Positions 9,438 through 18,354 are shown, counted from the stretch's first letter. The stretch: 64,000 nucleotides of DNA from Acidovorax sp. SUPP3334 (GCF_030159055.1 NZ_BQXQ01000011.1:59535-123534), one strand, 5' to 3'. The notes: a model not told the origin generated them from the sequence alone. Numbers and translations are program-made.

Positions 9438-9503
9438 CCGATTGCTATAAATAACATAGCAATACCCCTTAGTGGATATTGCGCTGGAGGCCTATTTGAC
9501 CAA
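9438..9503 (+). repeat. Dispersed intergenic repeat (ATTGCTAT...GCGCTGGAGGCC type), copy 1
   Basis: The stretch reads CCGATTGCTATAAATAACAT, AGCAAT, CCCC, then ATTGCGCTGGAGGCCTATTT and GACCAAT. The same ordered blocks recur at 25970-26024 and, on the other strand, at 34413-34480 and 37558-37628. Such elements are known to be abundant between genes in Acidovorax-like genomes. ATTGCTAT and ATAGCAAT pair, giving a short hairpin at one end. Confidence 0.75.
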
Positions 9504-9584
9504 TAGTGCCTTGTCGCAAGGGGGAAAGCCTCCGATCACCCGGGACGGAAAACGCCGCGCCCGCCGCGCAGCGGCGCGGTCCGC

Positions 9585-9990
9585 TCAGGTCGCGACGGCG
9601 ATCGGCATCTCCTGGCCCGCATGCCAGCGCGCCTGCAGCCACGCGGCGAACCCCTCCGGCGCGCGCGCGATGCGACGGGCGCTGGTGATCACCCGCGGAT
9701 CGCGCACCCACGCCACGGTCGCGTGCTGGGCGATCAGCGCTTTGACCAGCCGCACGTCTTCGTGCGCCATCAGTGCGGCAAAGCCGCCGGCACGGCGATA
9801 GGCCGCGGAGGAGAGGCCGAGATTTGCCCCGTGGATGTGCCGGTGGCCGTTGCGGTCCTGGTAGTGCGAGGCGAAGGCCTCGGCCACATGGAGCGGATGC
9901 TCGTGCCAGTCCTCGACGCCGATGGTGCCGCAGACCGCATCGCTGGCGCAGGCCAGTTGCGCGGTGATCCAGTGCGACCGAGCTGGTGCC
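9585..9990 (-). pseudogene. Glycosyltransferase family 2, C-terminal remnant
   Basis: About 135 codons read as the end of a GT2 protein, with IHGANLGLSSAAYRRAGGF and HEDVRLVKAL, the acceptor-side part of the domain, followed by RVITSARR. The N-terminal nucleotide-sugar-binding half is missing. The fragment is fused, out of frame, to the end of the methyltransferase upstream; the junction at about 9990 is approximate. It is presumably non-functional. In related genomes a GT2 gene follows acyl-CoA dehydrogenase, PIG-L and methyltransferase genes, and the same order is visible here in broken form. Confidence 0.6.
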
Positions 9991-10563
9991 GCCGAGCTGC
10001 CACACGTCGATGCGCATGTCTTCATCGCACCAGCCTCCCACCGGCTGCAGCGCCAGCGCCTGCCGCGCCGCGGCGTGGATGCCGTCGCCATCGGCGTGCG
10101 CATCGGCCACGGGCGCGCGCCAGTGGCACATCGCCAGATGGCCGCCCCGCTGCAGGTGGGCAGGCACCTGCGCCAGGAACCGTGCGAAATCCGTCGGCGG
10201 CAGGTAATAGGCGAGTTCGGCCACCACGATGAGGTCGCTGGGCGCATCGGGCCAGTGGTGCGGAAAGGTCCACCGGCGCAGCACCACGTTGTCCACGCCA
10301 TCCAGCGTGGCCGCCGCGCGGTCCAGCGCGGCGGGGCTCGCGTCGCAGGCGATCAGGCGGTCGCAGCGCGCGGCCAGCGCCAGGGTGTTGCCGCCAACCG
10401 AACAGCCGGGCTCGAAGCCCTGCGCGTACCGGGCGCGGGCAAGCGCGGCCAGCAGCAGGTCGCGCTTGCGGCGCTCGTACCAGCGCGCATGCACGCCCCA
10501 GGGGTCGGCGCTGCGCGCGTGGAGCCGTTCGAAGTGGCCGGCATCGGCGATGGGCGTCGCCAT
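9990..10563 (-). pseudogene. SAM-dependent methyltransferase (NodS-like), fused at its end to a GT2 remnant
   Basis: From the ATG at 10563, about 190 codons give a class I methyltransferase. The N-terminus is HFERLHARSADPWGVHARWY; the SAM-binding loop is FEPGCSVGGNTLALAA, followed by acidic CDASP and the VVAELAYYLPP strand. The reading frame continues to 9469 only as nonsense, because the last codons were replaced by a deletion that joins the GT2 remnant. The methyltransferase domain itself is nearly complete and might still fold, so activity is not excluded. Confidence 0.6.
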
Positions 10564-10564
10564 G

Positions 10565-10735
10565 TCAGGCCATCACCCATTCGCAGCGGCCGCTCCAGGC
10601 GCGCAGGGCCGAGGGCTGCAGCACGCCACCTTGCCATCCGGCTGGATCTGGCTCTGGAACGCCTGCAAGGCCCTGGCCTTGGTGCGCAGCAGGCCGGCAT
10701 CCACCGCGATGCACTGCAGCGCCCGCTGCCGCAGC
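10565..10735 (-). pseudogene. PIG-L deacetylase, C-terminal remnant with frameshift
   Basis: About 55 codons look like the end of a PIG-L (LmbE-like) deacetylase: KARALQAFQSQIQPDG in one frame, then SALRAWSGRCEWVMA in another, so one frameshift lies near 10625. The second frame ends with TGA one base before the methyltransferase ATG, the tight spacing of an original operon. The fragment is joined directly to the dehydrogenase-like gene. Identification is from remembered family patterns and is moderate. Confidence 0.45.
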
Positions 10736-11313
10736 GGCTGCGCCAAGGCCCAGGCCGGTACGGCATCGAACAGCACATCGACGCTGGCGGTGTCCGCCAT
10801 GCCCACGGCCTCCCAGCCCTCGCGCGTGACGGTCACGCCAGGATGGCGCATGGACACCGCGACGAGGCGCGCACCGCCGTCGGCACCGCGCACGGTGACC
10901 AACGCGGCACTGGCACCGCCCGCGCCGGAACACCAGCTTTTTCGCCCGGTCACGGTCGTCAGGCGGCCATCGGCCTCCGCCGTGAGCTGCAGCCCTGCGC
11001 CAGCCGGCCCTTCCGACGCCCACAGGCCCCACAGGCCCTCCAGCGGATCGACCGCCTGGCGCAGCGCGGCGGCTTCGCTGGCGCCCAGAATTTCCTGGGC
11101 GATGCCGAGCGCGTCGAGGTGGGATTCGAAGAGTTTGCCGACGACCACATCGTCGCCGGCCACCCGTGCGAGCCAGCGAAAGCGCGCAGCGGTCGAAGAC
11201 GACGGCGGCGATGGGTCGGATTGAAAGGCATGGACCTGCTCCAGCGCGCGGCGCGCGGCGGCACCGGCGGGGGAGCCAAGTTCGGGAATGGAGTCACGGC
11301 GCATGCCCGCCAA
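10730..11313 (-). pseudogene. Acyl-CoA dehydrogenase-like protein, truncated
   Basis: The first about 195 residues show the N-terminal helical and middle beta domains of an acyl-CoA dehydrogenase-like protein (GLWASEGPAGAGLQLTAEAD, TGRKSWCSGAGGASAALVTV). The C-terminal helical domain carrying the catalytic region is missing, and the frame runs straight into a PIG-L remnant. Family members are about 350-380 residues long. It is the first gene of the decayed cluster on this strand and is very likely inactive. Confidence 0.6.
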
Positions 11314-11420
11314 GCTACGGGCGCGGGTTCTAACGCTGTGTGGGACTCAAGCCTCACGGAACTGCGAGACACCGGCCTCTGCAAAGGGCTTACCGGGGGC
11401 CGGGCCGGGTGCTGCGCAGG

Positions 11421-11448
11421 CGCGCGGGGTTCGCCGAAACCCCGCGCG
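11421..11448 (-). terminator. Strong hairpin after the dienelactone hydrolase gene
   Basis: Eleven perfect pairs (CGCGCGGGGTT with AACCCCGCGCG, loop of six) begin 12 bases beyond the hydrolase stop on the minus strand. There is no clear U-run, so it may act as a Rho-independent terminator only weakly, or as an RNA end stabiliser. Confidence 0.5.
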
Positions 11449-11459
11449 AACGGCGTCGT

Positions 11460-12149
11460 TCAGCCGATGTGCTTGGCGAAGAATGCCAGCGTGCGCTCGC
11501 GTGCCAGCGTGGCCGAGGCTTCGTCGTAGGAGCCGCGCTGGTCGCAGTTGAAGCCATGGTCGGCGTCGTACACATGCACCTCCACTTCGGGGTGCGCGCG
11601 GCCGAACGCCTGCACGCTGTCGAGCGGGATGAAATGGTCGCGGTCGCCGAAGTGCGCCAGCACCGGGACCTTGGGCGTGCGCGCGCTTTCCTCGGTGGTG
11701 GTCATGCCGCCGCCGTAGTAGCAGACCGCGGCCGACAGGCCGTTCAGCGCGCACGCGGCACGCCACGTGAGCAGGCCGCCCCAGCAAAACCCCACGATGC
11801 CGACCTTGCCGCCGCTGGCCTGGGCCGCATGGTCGATGGCGGCCTGGATGTCGGGCAGCACGCCTGCGCCGGGCAACGCCTCGACCCCGGTCTTGAGGGC
11901 CATGCCGTCCTGCATGTCCTGCGCGCTGTAGCCCAGCTCGACCCCGGGCTGTACCCGTGCGAACGTGGCAGGCGCAACGGCCAGATAGCCCCGTGCGGCG
12001 AGCCGGTCCGCCACGGCGCGGATGTGCGAGTTCACGCCGAAGATCTCCTGCAGCACGACCACGGCGCCGCGCACGGGGCCTTCTGGTTGCGCGACCCAGG
12101 CGGGCACCTTGAAACCGTCGGCCGATGTGATGTCCACGAAATTGCCCAT
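11460..12149 (-). CDS. Dienelactone hydrolase family protein
   Basis: The 229-residue alpha/beta hydrolase has the dienelactone-hydrolase triad: nucleophile Cys in GFCWGG near residue 115, Asp in FGDRDHFIP and His in YDADHGFNC. The EIFGVNSHIRAVADRLAARG segment is also characteristic. Enzymes of this family open dienelactones in chlorocatechol degradation, and many paralogues hydrolyse other small esters in the cytoplasm. The start at 12149 has AGGAG at good spacing. It is divergent from the next gene and has no aromatic-degradation neighbours, so the true substrate is open. Confidence 0.88.
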   Translation of the reverse strand: MGNFVDITSADGFKVPAWVAQPEGPVRGAVVVLQEIFGVNSHIRAVADRLAARGYLAVAPATFARVQPGVELGYSAQDMQDGMALKTGVEALPGAGVLPDIQAAIDHAAQASGGKVGIVGFCWGGLLTWRAACALNGLSAAVCYYGGGMTTTEESARTPKVPVLAHFGDRDHFIPLDSVQAFGRAHPEVEVHVYDADHGFNCDQRGSYDEASATLARERTLAFFAKHIG

Positions 12150-12292
12150 GATGTTGAGACTCCTTTGTCGGATGAATGGAAAGCGAGGGGAGGGATGGAA
12201 AAAAGACGCGCCGGCCGGGTGGTCGCCCGGGCCTGCGGGATGCTGTAATGCGAGACCTTTCGCCAACGGTGCATTCTTGCAGGAGACGGCAA

Positions 12293-13039
12293 TTGAACAA
12301 AGTGGTACTTGTGACCGGTGGTAGCCGGGGCATCGGCGCAGCGACCGCGCGGCTGGCCGCGCGCCAGGGCTGGGCGGTGGCGGTGAACTACGCCCGCGAT
12401 GCGCAGGCGGCCGACGCCGTGGTGCAGGCCATCCGCGAGGCAGCCGGCCAGGCCATCGCCGTGCAGGCCGACGTGGCGAAGGAAGACGAGGTCGTCGCCC
12501 TGTTCGAGGCGGTCGATGCCCGCCTCGGACCGCTCGGCGCGCTGGTGAACAACGCAGGCGTGGTCGATGTGCCCGCACGGGTGGACCAGATGAGCGCCGA
12601 GCGCCTTCGCCGCATGTTCGACATCAACGTGGTGGGCAGCTTCGTCTGCGCGCGCGAGGCCGTGCGGCGCATGAGCACCCGCCGCGGCGGCGCGGGCGGC
12701 AGCATCGTCAACGTGTCCAGCGCCGCGGCGCGCCTGGGCGCGGCCGGGCAATACGTGGACTACGCGGCGTCCAAGGGCGCCCTGGACGTGCTCACGCTCG
12801 GCCTGGCGCGGGAAGTGGCCGCCGAGGGCATCCGCGTGAATGCGGTGCGGCCCGGCCTCATCGACACCGACATCCACGCCAGCGGCGGCCTGCCCGACCG
12901 CGTGCGCGACCTGGCGCACCAGGTGCCCATGGGCCGCGGCGGCACGGCCGAGGAGGTGGCCGAGGCCATCGTCTGGCTGATGTCGGACGCGGCCAGCTAC
13001 ACCACCCTGTCCCTGCTCGACGTCTCCGGAGGCCGCTGA
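12293..13039 (+). CDS. Short-chain dehydrogenase/reductase
   Basis: This is a 248-residue classical SDR with the cofactor motif TGGSRGIG (residues 8-15), the NNAG motif (LVNNAGVVD), catalytic Ser in NVSSAAA and the YAASKG catalytic Tyr-Lys pair. The best start is TTG at 12293, seven bases after AGGAG; in-frame ATGs further upstream would add a non-homologous tail. The stop overlaps the marC start (TGATGG), so the two genes are co-transcribed. The substrate is unknown; NADP(H) preference is suggested by the Arg in the glycine-rich loop. Confidence 0.87.
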   Translation: MNKVVLVTGGSRGIGAATARLAARQGWAVAVNYARDAQAADAVVQAIREAAGQAIAVQADVAKEDEVVALFEAVDARLGPLGALVNNAGVVDVPARVDQMSAERLRRMFDINVVGSFVCAREAVRRMSTRRGGAGGSIVNVSSAAARLGAAGQYVDYAASKGALDVLTLGLAREVAAEGIRVNAVRPGLIDTDIHASGGLPDRVRDLAHQVPMGRGGTAEEVAEAIVWLMSDAASYTTLSLLDVSGGR

Positions 13040-13674
13040 TGGACCTGAAACCGCTCATCACGCTGCTCGCCATCGTGAACCCGCTGGCCATCGTGCCGTT
13101 CTTCATCCACTACACCGACGGGTTTTCGCAGCGCCAGCGCCGCCGCACCATCCAGGTGGCGGCCTTCAGCGCGTTCTGCGTGATCGCGGCCTGCGCGCTG
13201 CTCGGCCTGCAGATCCTGGAGTTCTTCAACATCTCGCTGCAGAGCTTCCAGGTGGGCGGGGGCATGCTGCTGCTCATCAGCGCGATGAACATGCTCAACG
13301 CCCAGCCGGCCGAGGCCAAACCCCACACGCATGAGCTGGAAGAAGGCGCGGAAAAGGCCGCGCAGGGCGACAGCATCGCCGTGGTTCCGCTCACCATACC
13401 GCTGCTGACCGGGCCGGCCAGCATGTCCACCGTGGTGATCTATGCCGACCGGGCGCAGACCTTCTGGCAGCACCTGGCGCTGGTGGGCTACGGCGTGGTC
13501 ATCGCCGGCGCCACGGCGCTTTGCTTCGCGCTGGCCGACCCCATCGCGCGCGTGCTGGGCAAGACCGGCATCAACGTGATGACGCGGCTCATGGGACTGA
13601 TCCTCGCGGCGCTGGCGGTGGAGGTGATGGCCGAAGGGCTGGGCAAGCTGTTCCCCGTGCTGGTCGCACGCTGA
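13039..13674 (+). CDS. MarC family integral membrane protein
   Basis: The 211-residue protein has about six membrane helices and the MarC/UPF0056 pattern: NPLAIVPFF near the start, PLTIPLLTGPASMSTVV in the middle and NVMTRLMGLILAALAVEVM near the end. MarC proteins are inner-membrane proteins of unproven function and were wrongly linked to antibiotic resistance. It starts on the last base of the SDR stop codon and ends nine bases before creB. Confidence 0.87.
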   Translation: MDLKPLITLLAIVNPLAIVPFFIHYTDGFSQRQRRRTIQVAAFSAFCVIAACALLGLQILEFFNISLQSFQVGGGMLLLISAMNMLNAQPAEAKPHTHELEEGAEKAAQGDSIAVVPLTIPLLTGPASMSTVVIYADRAQTFWQHLALVGYGVVIAGATALCFALADPIARVLGKTGINVMTRLMGLILAALAVEVMAEGLGKLFPVLVAR

Positions 13675-13683
13675 AAGTACGCC

Positions 13684-14385
13684 ATGGCCACCGCCCACGC
13701 CCGGTTGCTGCTGCTGGAGGACGACCCCGCCATCGCGCGCACGGTGGCCTACGCGCTCGAAAGGGAGGGCCTGTCCATCGTGCACAGCCTGCTGCTCAGG
13801 GACGCGCGCGAACAGCTGCGCGCCCGGCCCTTCGACCTGCTGGTGCTCGATGTGGGGCTGCCCGACGGCAATGGGCTCGACCTGCTGCGCGACCTGCGCC
13901 GCGACCCGGCGCACCAGGCCACGCCCGTGCTCATGCTGAGCGCGCACGGCGAAGAGCTCGACCGCGTGCTGGGCCTGGAACTGGGCGCCGACGACTACCT
14001 GCCCAAACCCTTCAGCCCGCGCGAGCTGGCCGCCCGCGTGAAGGCCCTGCTGCGCCGCGCGGCGGCACCGGCCCCGCTGGCTGCGGCAGCGCCGCCGCAG
14101 GGCCCGTTCCATGACGATGCCGCCGGCCAGCGCGTGAGCCTGCACGGGCGGCACCTGCCGCTCACGCGGCGCGAATACCGGCTGCTGGCCTGCCTGCTGC
14201 GCGGCGCCGGCCGCATCCAGTCGCGCGAATCGCTGCTCGCCAATGCCTGGGGCGACGACAGCGAAAGCACGGACCGCACGGTGGACACGCACATCAAGAC
14301 GCTGCGCGCCAAGCTGCGCGAGGCGGACCCCGCCCGTGAATACATCAGCACGCACCGGGGCATGGGCTACTGCCTGGAGTCATGA
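13684..14385 (+). CDS. creB: Two-component response regulator CreB
   Basis: The 233-residue OmpR-type regulator has a receiver domain (acidic EDD near residue 12, phosphorylation Asp in LVLDVGLPDGNG, conserved Lys in DYLPKPFSPREL) and a C-terminal winged helix (LTRREYRLLACLL, VDTHIKTLRAKLRE). The following kinase and the CreD-like membrane protein identify the set as creBCD. In other bacteria CreB binds repeated TTCAC-N6-TTCAC tags and responds to metabolic or cell-wall stress, and two such tags lie before creD here. No clear ribosome site is seen. Confidence 0.85.
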   Translation: MATAHARLLLLEDDPAIARTVAYALEREGLSIVHSLLLRDAREQLRARPFDLLVLDVGLPDGNGLDLLRDLRRDPAHQATPVLMLSAHGEELDRVLGLELGADDYLPKPFSPRELAARVKALLRRAAAPAPLAAAAPPQGPFHDDAAGQRVSLHGRHLPLTRREYRLLACLLRGAGRIQSRESLLANAWGDDSESTDRTVDTHIKTLRAKLREADPAREYISTHRGMGYCLES

Positions 14386-14435
14386 GCGCGCTTTCACCAC
14401 ACGCCGCCCGGTCCAAGATGGCAGGGGCCTGAGCC

Positions 14436-15899
14436 ATGCGCCTGGGCATTCGCCTGCTGTTCGCGTTCTTCCTGATCAACGGCATCGCGGCGTTCTTCGT
14501 GCTGCGCGTTTTCACCGCCGAGATCAAGCCCAGCGTGCGCGAGGTGATGGAAGACATGATGGTGGACACCGCCAACATCCTGGCCGAACTGGCCAGCGAC
14601 GACCTCGCGGCGGGCCGCCTGGGCGCCACGGCACCGGGCGCGCCGGAGAGCCCCTTCGCGCAGCACGTTCGCCAGTACGCGAGCCGCCCGGTCGATGCGG
14701 GCATCTGGGGCTTTTCCAAGCAGACGCTCGACTTCCGCATCTACGTGACCGATGCCGCCGGCCGGGTGGTGTTCGACTCCGAACGCCGCGCCGTGGGCGA
14801 GGACTATTCGGGCTGGCGCGACGTGGCGCGCACCCTGCGGGGCGAGTACGGCGCCCGCGCCACGCGCGAGGTGCAGGGAGACGACACCAGCGGCGTGATG
14901 TACGTGGCCGCGCCCATCCTGGTGGACGGGCCGGGCGGCCGCACGATCGGCGGCGTGCTCACCGTGGCCAAGCCGACGCGGTCGGTGCAGCGGTTCATCG
15001 ACCGTGCGGAACGCAAGGTGCTGCGGGGCGGCCTGCTGCTGCTGGCCCTGTCCGCCCTGGTCGGCGTGGCCGTCACGGTGTGGACCGTGTGGCACGTGCG
15101 CCGCCTGCGCGACTACGCCCTGAGCGTGCAGGGACCGGCCGACGGCGGGCTGAACACCGCTCAACCCCTGGCCGTGCCGAAGGTGCCCGGCGAACTGGGC
15201 GACCTGGCCCGGGCCATGGACCGCATGCGCGTGCGGCTGGAAGGGCACGACTACATCGAAGGCTACGTGCGCGCCCTCACGCATGAGCTCAAGAGCCCCG
15301 TGGCCGCCATCCGCGGTGCGGGCGAGCTGCTGCAGGACGACCTGCCCCCGGCCGACCGCGCCCAGTTCGCCACCCAGGTCGTGGAGCAGAGCGAGCGGCT
15401 GCAGCGCCTCATCGACCGGCTGCTGGAGCTGAGCCAGCTGGAGCAGCGCCAGCGCGCAGACGGCGCCGCCGCCACATCGCTGCAGGGCTGCGCCATCCAG
15501 GCCGTGCGCCAGGCACAGGCCCGCGCCAGCCAGCGCACCATCGATCTGGTGCTCGCGGGCGAGGGCGCGAGCGGCCCGTGGGAGGCCGAACTGGTGACCG
15601 TGGCCATCACCAACCTGATCGACAACGCCATCGACTTCGCACCGGCCGGCAGCACGGTGCGCGTGGAGCTGCAAGGCCCGGCGGTGGCCGTGCAGGACGC
15701 GGGCCCGGGCGTGCCGGACTATGCGCTGCCGCGGCTGGGCGAGCGCTTTTTCACCACCGCGCGGCCGGGGGGCGAGCGCAGCGGCTCCGGGCTGGGCCTG
15801 GCCATCGTGCGGCGGGTCATGGCGCTGCACAGCGGGACGATGGCGGTGCGCAACACGCAGCCCGGCCTGCGGGTCGAGCTCGACTTTTCGCCCTCCTGA
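14436..15899 (+). CDS. creC: Two-component sensor histidine kinase CreC
   Basis: The 487-residue kinase has an N-terminal membrane helix, a periplasmic sensor region (residues 30-185), a second membrane helix, a HAMP-like linker, the phosphoacceptor H-box ALTHELKSPVAAIRGAGELL, the N-box ITNLIDNAIDF, DAGPGVPD and GSGLGLAIV. The layout matches CreC, partner of CreB. It autophosphorylates on the H-box His and passes the phosphate to CreB. The gene follows creB after a 50-base gap. Confidence 0.85.
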   Translation: MRLGIRLLFAFFLINGIAAFFVLRVFTAEIKPSVREVMEDMMVDTANILAELASDDLAAGRLGATAPGAPESPFAQHVRQYASRPVDAGIWGFSKQTLDFRIYVTDAAGRVVFDSERRAVGEDYSGWRDVARTLRGEYGARATREVQGDDTSGVMYVAAPILVDGPGGRTIGGVLTVAKPTRSVQRFIDRAERKVLRGGLLLLALSALVGVAVTVWTVWHVRRLRDYALSVQGPADGGLNTAQPLAVPKVPGELGDLARAMDRMRVRLEGHDYIEGYVRALTHELKSPVAAIRGAGELLQDDLPPADRAQFATQVVEQSERLQRLIDRLLELSQLEQRQRADGAAATSLQGCAIQAVRQAQARASQRTIDLVLAGEGASGPWEAELVTVAITNLIDNAIDFAPAGSTVRVELQGPAVAVQDAGPGVPDYALPRLGERFFTTARPGGERSGSGLGLAIVRRVMALHSGTMAVRNTQPGLRVELDFSPS

Positions 15900-15951
15900 C
15901 GCCTGGCGCAACGGGCGCCGCCTCTGCCGCCCACGGCGAGCGGCGATGCAC

Positions 15952-15987
15952 TTCACCGTGCGCTCACAAACTTCATTTCCGGCTCAC
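15952..15987 (+). promoter_or_regulatory. Two tandem Cre-tag-like CreB sites upstream of creD
   Basis: TTCAC-N6-CTCAC occupies 15952-15967 and TTCAT-N6-CTCAC occupies 15972-15987. The known CreB/BlrA tag is TTCAC-N6-TTCAC. The two sites are exactly 20 bases apart, two helical turns, so two dimers could bind on the same face. creD starts 46 bases downstream. Confidence 0.6.
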
Positions 15988-16032
15988 GCCGCCTCACCAC
16001 ACTGCGCTCCACATTCACTGGCGGAGAGACCC

Positions 16033-17466
16033 TTGAAACACCCCCTGTTCACCAAACTGGCCGCGCTCGCGGCCATCACCCTGCTCCTGCTGTTCGGCCT
16101 GGGACTCATCGAAGACGTGGTGCGCGACCGCCAGCGCTACCGCACCATCACGGCCGATGGCGTGGCCAGCAGCCTGGCGGGCTCCCAGACCCTGCTGGGC
16201 CCCATGATCCACAGCGCCTGCGTGGAAAGCTGGGATGCCGTGACGGGCACCGGCAACGACCGCACCACGGTCGAGAAGCGGCGCGAGTTCGTGCTCACCG
16301 CCATGCCCGACCTTCTGCAACTGCGCGCCGGCACGGCCATGGAGGAACGCTCGCGGGGCGTCCACAAAGTCAATACCTACACGTTGAAGGCCCACCTCGT
16401 GGCCGAATGGGGGTCGTTGGCCAGCCTGCGGCCCGACACCACGGTGCAGGGCTCTCGCATGCAGTGCGGCGCCCCCGTGCTGATGATGGCCGTGGGCGAT
16501 GCGCGCGGCATCCGGGCCGCGCACCTGACCGTCGCGGGCCAGGTGCTGGCACTCAAGCCCGGCACGTTCCACGCGGCCTATCCCCGCGGATTGCACGCAC
16601 CCTTGCCCGAAGCCCTGGTGCAGCGGCGCGACAGCGATCCGGCCCCCTTCAAGGCCGAGATGGATCTGGAACTGGTCGGCACCGAGAGCGTGGCCATCGT
16701 GCCGCTCGGCGGGCAGACGCAGGTGCAGATGGAGGGCAGCTGGCCCCACCCTTCCTTCGCCGGCCGATTCCTGCCGTCGGAGCGCACCGTGACCGACAAT
16801 GGCTTTTCCGCGCTGTGGCGCCTCTCGTCGCTGGCCAGCACGGCGCAGCAGGACGTGGCGGCGTCCCGCCCCGTGTGCGACACGGCGGCGGCCGACCGCG
16901 CAAGCTACGAGGCCCAGGCCAGCGACAGCCGCGGCTGCACCGACAGCTTCACCGTGGCGTTCGTCGACCCCGTCAACCCTTATTCCCTGAGCGACCGGGC
17001 CACCAAATACGGCGTGCTCTTCATCGCGCTGACGTTCGTCGCAGTGGGCCTTTTCGAGCTGATGAAGCGGCTGCGGGTGCATCCGGTGCAGTACCTGCTG
17101 GTGGGCAGCGCGCTGTGCAGCTTCTTCCTGCTGCTGGTGAGCCTGTCCGAGCATTTGCCCTTCGGCGTTTCCTATGCGGTGGCGGCCAGCGCCTGCGTGA
17201 TGCTGCTGGCCTATTACGCCAGCCACATGTTGGGTGGCCTGCGCCTCGGCCTGCCGTTCGGTGCGGGCATCGGGCTGCTGTACGGCCTGCTCTATCTGCT
17301 GCTGCAACTGGAGCAGACGGCCCTGGCCGTGGGCTCGATCGCACTGTTCCTGGTGCTGGGTGCCGTGATGGTGCTCACGCGCAAGGTGAACTGGTACGGC
17401 CTGACACCCCAGCGCACCACGCCACCCGCCATGTCCGCTGCAACCGCCCGCACGGAGGCTGCATGA
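16033..17466 (+). CDS. creD: Cell envelope integrity/inner membrane protein CreD
   Basis: The 477-residue protein has one N-terminal membrane helix, a large periplasmic domain and about five or six C-terminal helices. The KYGVLFIALTFVAVGLFELM segment and the RLRVHPVQYLLVGSALCSFF segment are typical of CreD. The start is TTG at 16033 behind GGAGAG; no ATG fits. CreD is the main CreB target and affects envelope integrity and beta-lactam response in other genera. It lies behind two Cre-tag-like sites, so regulation by the adjacent creBC is likely. Confidence 0.85.
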   Translation: MKHPLFTKLAALAAITLLLLFGLGLIEDVVRDRQRYRTITADGVASSLAGSQTLLGPMIHSACVESWDAVTGTGNDRTTVEKRREFVLTAMPDLLQLRAGTAMEERSRGVHKVNTYTLKAHLVAEWGSLASLRPDTTVQGSRMQCGAPVLMMAVGDARGIRAAHLTVAGQVLALKPGTFHAAYPRGLHAPLPEALVQRRDSDPAPFKAEMDLELVGTESVAIVPLGGQTQVQMEGSWPHPSFAGRFLPSERTVTDNGFSALWRLSSLASTAQQDVAASRPVCDTAAADRASYEAQASDSRGCTDSFTVAFVDPVNPYSLSDRATKYGVLFIALTFVAVGLFELMKRLRVHPVQYLLVGSALCSFFLLLVSLSEHLPFGVSYAVAASACVMLLAYYASHMLGGLRLGLPFGAGIGLLYGLLYLLLQLEQTALAVGSIALFLVLGAVMVLTRKVNWYGLTPQRTTPPAMSAATARTEAA

Positions 17467-17777
17467 TGGCATCCACCTCCTGGCACACCGAGGCCCCCGG
17501 CCCCTGCAACCAGCCCCCGGCGTCGCCGACACTGCCCGTGCCAGCCGACACGGGCCTGTCGATGGCCGAGGCGCAGCGCCTGCAGCGCTACCACGACCGG
17601 TTGCTGTGCGCCATCGCGGCACGCGACCGTGCAGCGTTGCGCGAGGCCAAGCAGGGAATATTGCAAGCCGCCTACTGGCCCGCCGCGGCGAACACCGGCT
17701 CCCCGGCATGGCGCCGGGCCGTGCGGACGCTGTCATGGCAGATGGCGGCCCTGCTGCTGCCGCGCGGGCGCCACTGA
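17463..17777 (+). CDS. Hypothetical protein following creD
   Basis: A 104-residue soluble protein begins at the ATGATG that overlaps the creD stop, so it is probably translated with creD. After a Pro-rich N-terminus it forms helices (LSMAEAQRLQRYHDRLLCAI). No domain is recognised. The overlap with creD is the main argument that it is real. Confidence 0.5.
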   Translation: MMASTSWHTEAPGPCNQPPASPTLPVPADTGLSMAEAQRLQRYHDRLLCAIAARDRAALREAKQGILQAAYWPAAANTGSPAWRRAVRTLSWQMAALLLPRGRH

Positions 17778-17817
17778 CAGCGGGCAGTGCGCGGACAGCC
17801 CCGGGGCAAAAAAGCGT

Positions 17818-18354
17818 TCAGGCGGCGACCGCCTCGCGCACCGGGGGCCGTGCAGCCCCTGGCGCCACTGCGGCTTCGTCGCCCGAGCAAGCACCGCCGC
17901 AGCCCTGCATGGCATGCGTGGGCAATGCGCCCGGCGCATGCACGGTGCCGGTGGCAGGGTCGAAGCCGACGCGGCGCAAGTGCAGGGCCAGCGCGGCGTC
18001 CATGGTCTGCGTGTGCTGTGGAAACCACAGGGCCAGCTCCGCGGCCATGCGGCGCAGCACCGGCAGCTCGCCCGCTTCGGCCTGCGCCGTGCCTTCGCGC
18101 AGCACCTGCAGCACGACCTTGTGCTGCAGGCTATGGCAGTTGCCTGAGGCGAACCGGGTGGAAGCCATCCAGGCGTCCTCGCGGGCGAAGTGATCTGCGG
18201 TGTGGTCCACCAGCGCCCGCCACGCGCCGAGCAGTTGCGCGTCGGCGGCGGCCTCCACGGCGCCCAGCAGTTCCACGAACTCCTGGTGGGTTTCATCCAT
18301 GAGGGGGAGGTCGAGGGCGAGGCCCTCGGACCATTGCAGTGCAGCCCTTTCCAA
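17818..18354 (-). CDS. Bacteriohemerythrin
   Basis: The 178-residue protein has the hemerythrin four-helix iron-ligand pattern: His in MDETHQEFV, His and HFxRE in HTADHFAREDAW, the two His of HSLQHKVVL, and a late His/Asp (HLRRVGFD). Hemerythrins bind O2 at a di-iron site and may store or sense oxygen. A C-terminal tail of about 45 residues, including GCGGAC, is longer than usual. The start appears to be TTG at 18354; no ATG is available and the ribosome site is poor. It diverges from the diguanylate cyclase gene, a common association in signalling and aerotaxis loci. Confidence 0.82.
   Translation of the reverse strand: MERAALQWSEGLALDLPLMDETHQEFVELLGAVEAAADAQLLGAWRALVDHTADHFAREDAWMASTRFASGNCHSLQHKVVLQVLREGTAQAEAGELPVLRRMAAELALWFPQHTQTMDAALALHLRRVGFDPATGTVHAPGALPTHAMQGCGGACSGDEAAVAPGAARPPVREAVAA

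Noticed and set aside
17777..17820. GCCCCGGGGC palindrome followed by AAAAAA as a terminator
   Set aside because: The T-run lies before, not after, the hairpin for the minus-strand hemerythrin gene, and the plus strand has A, so it does not fit a terminator.
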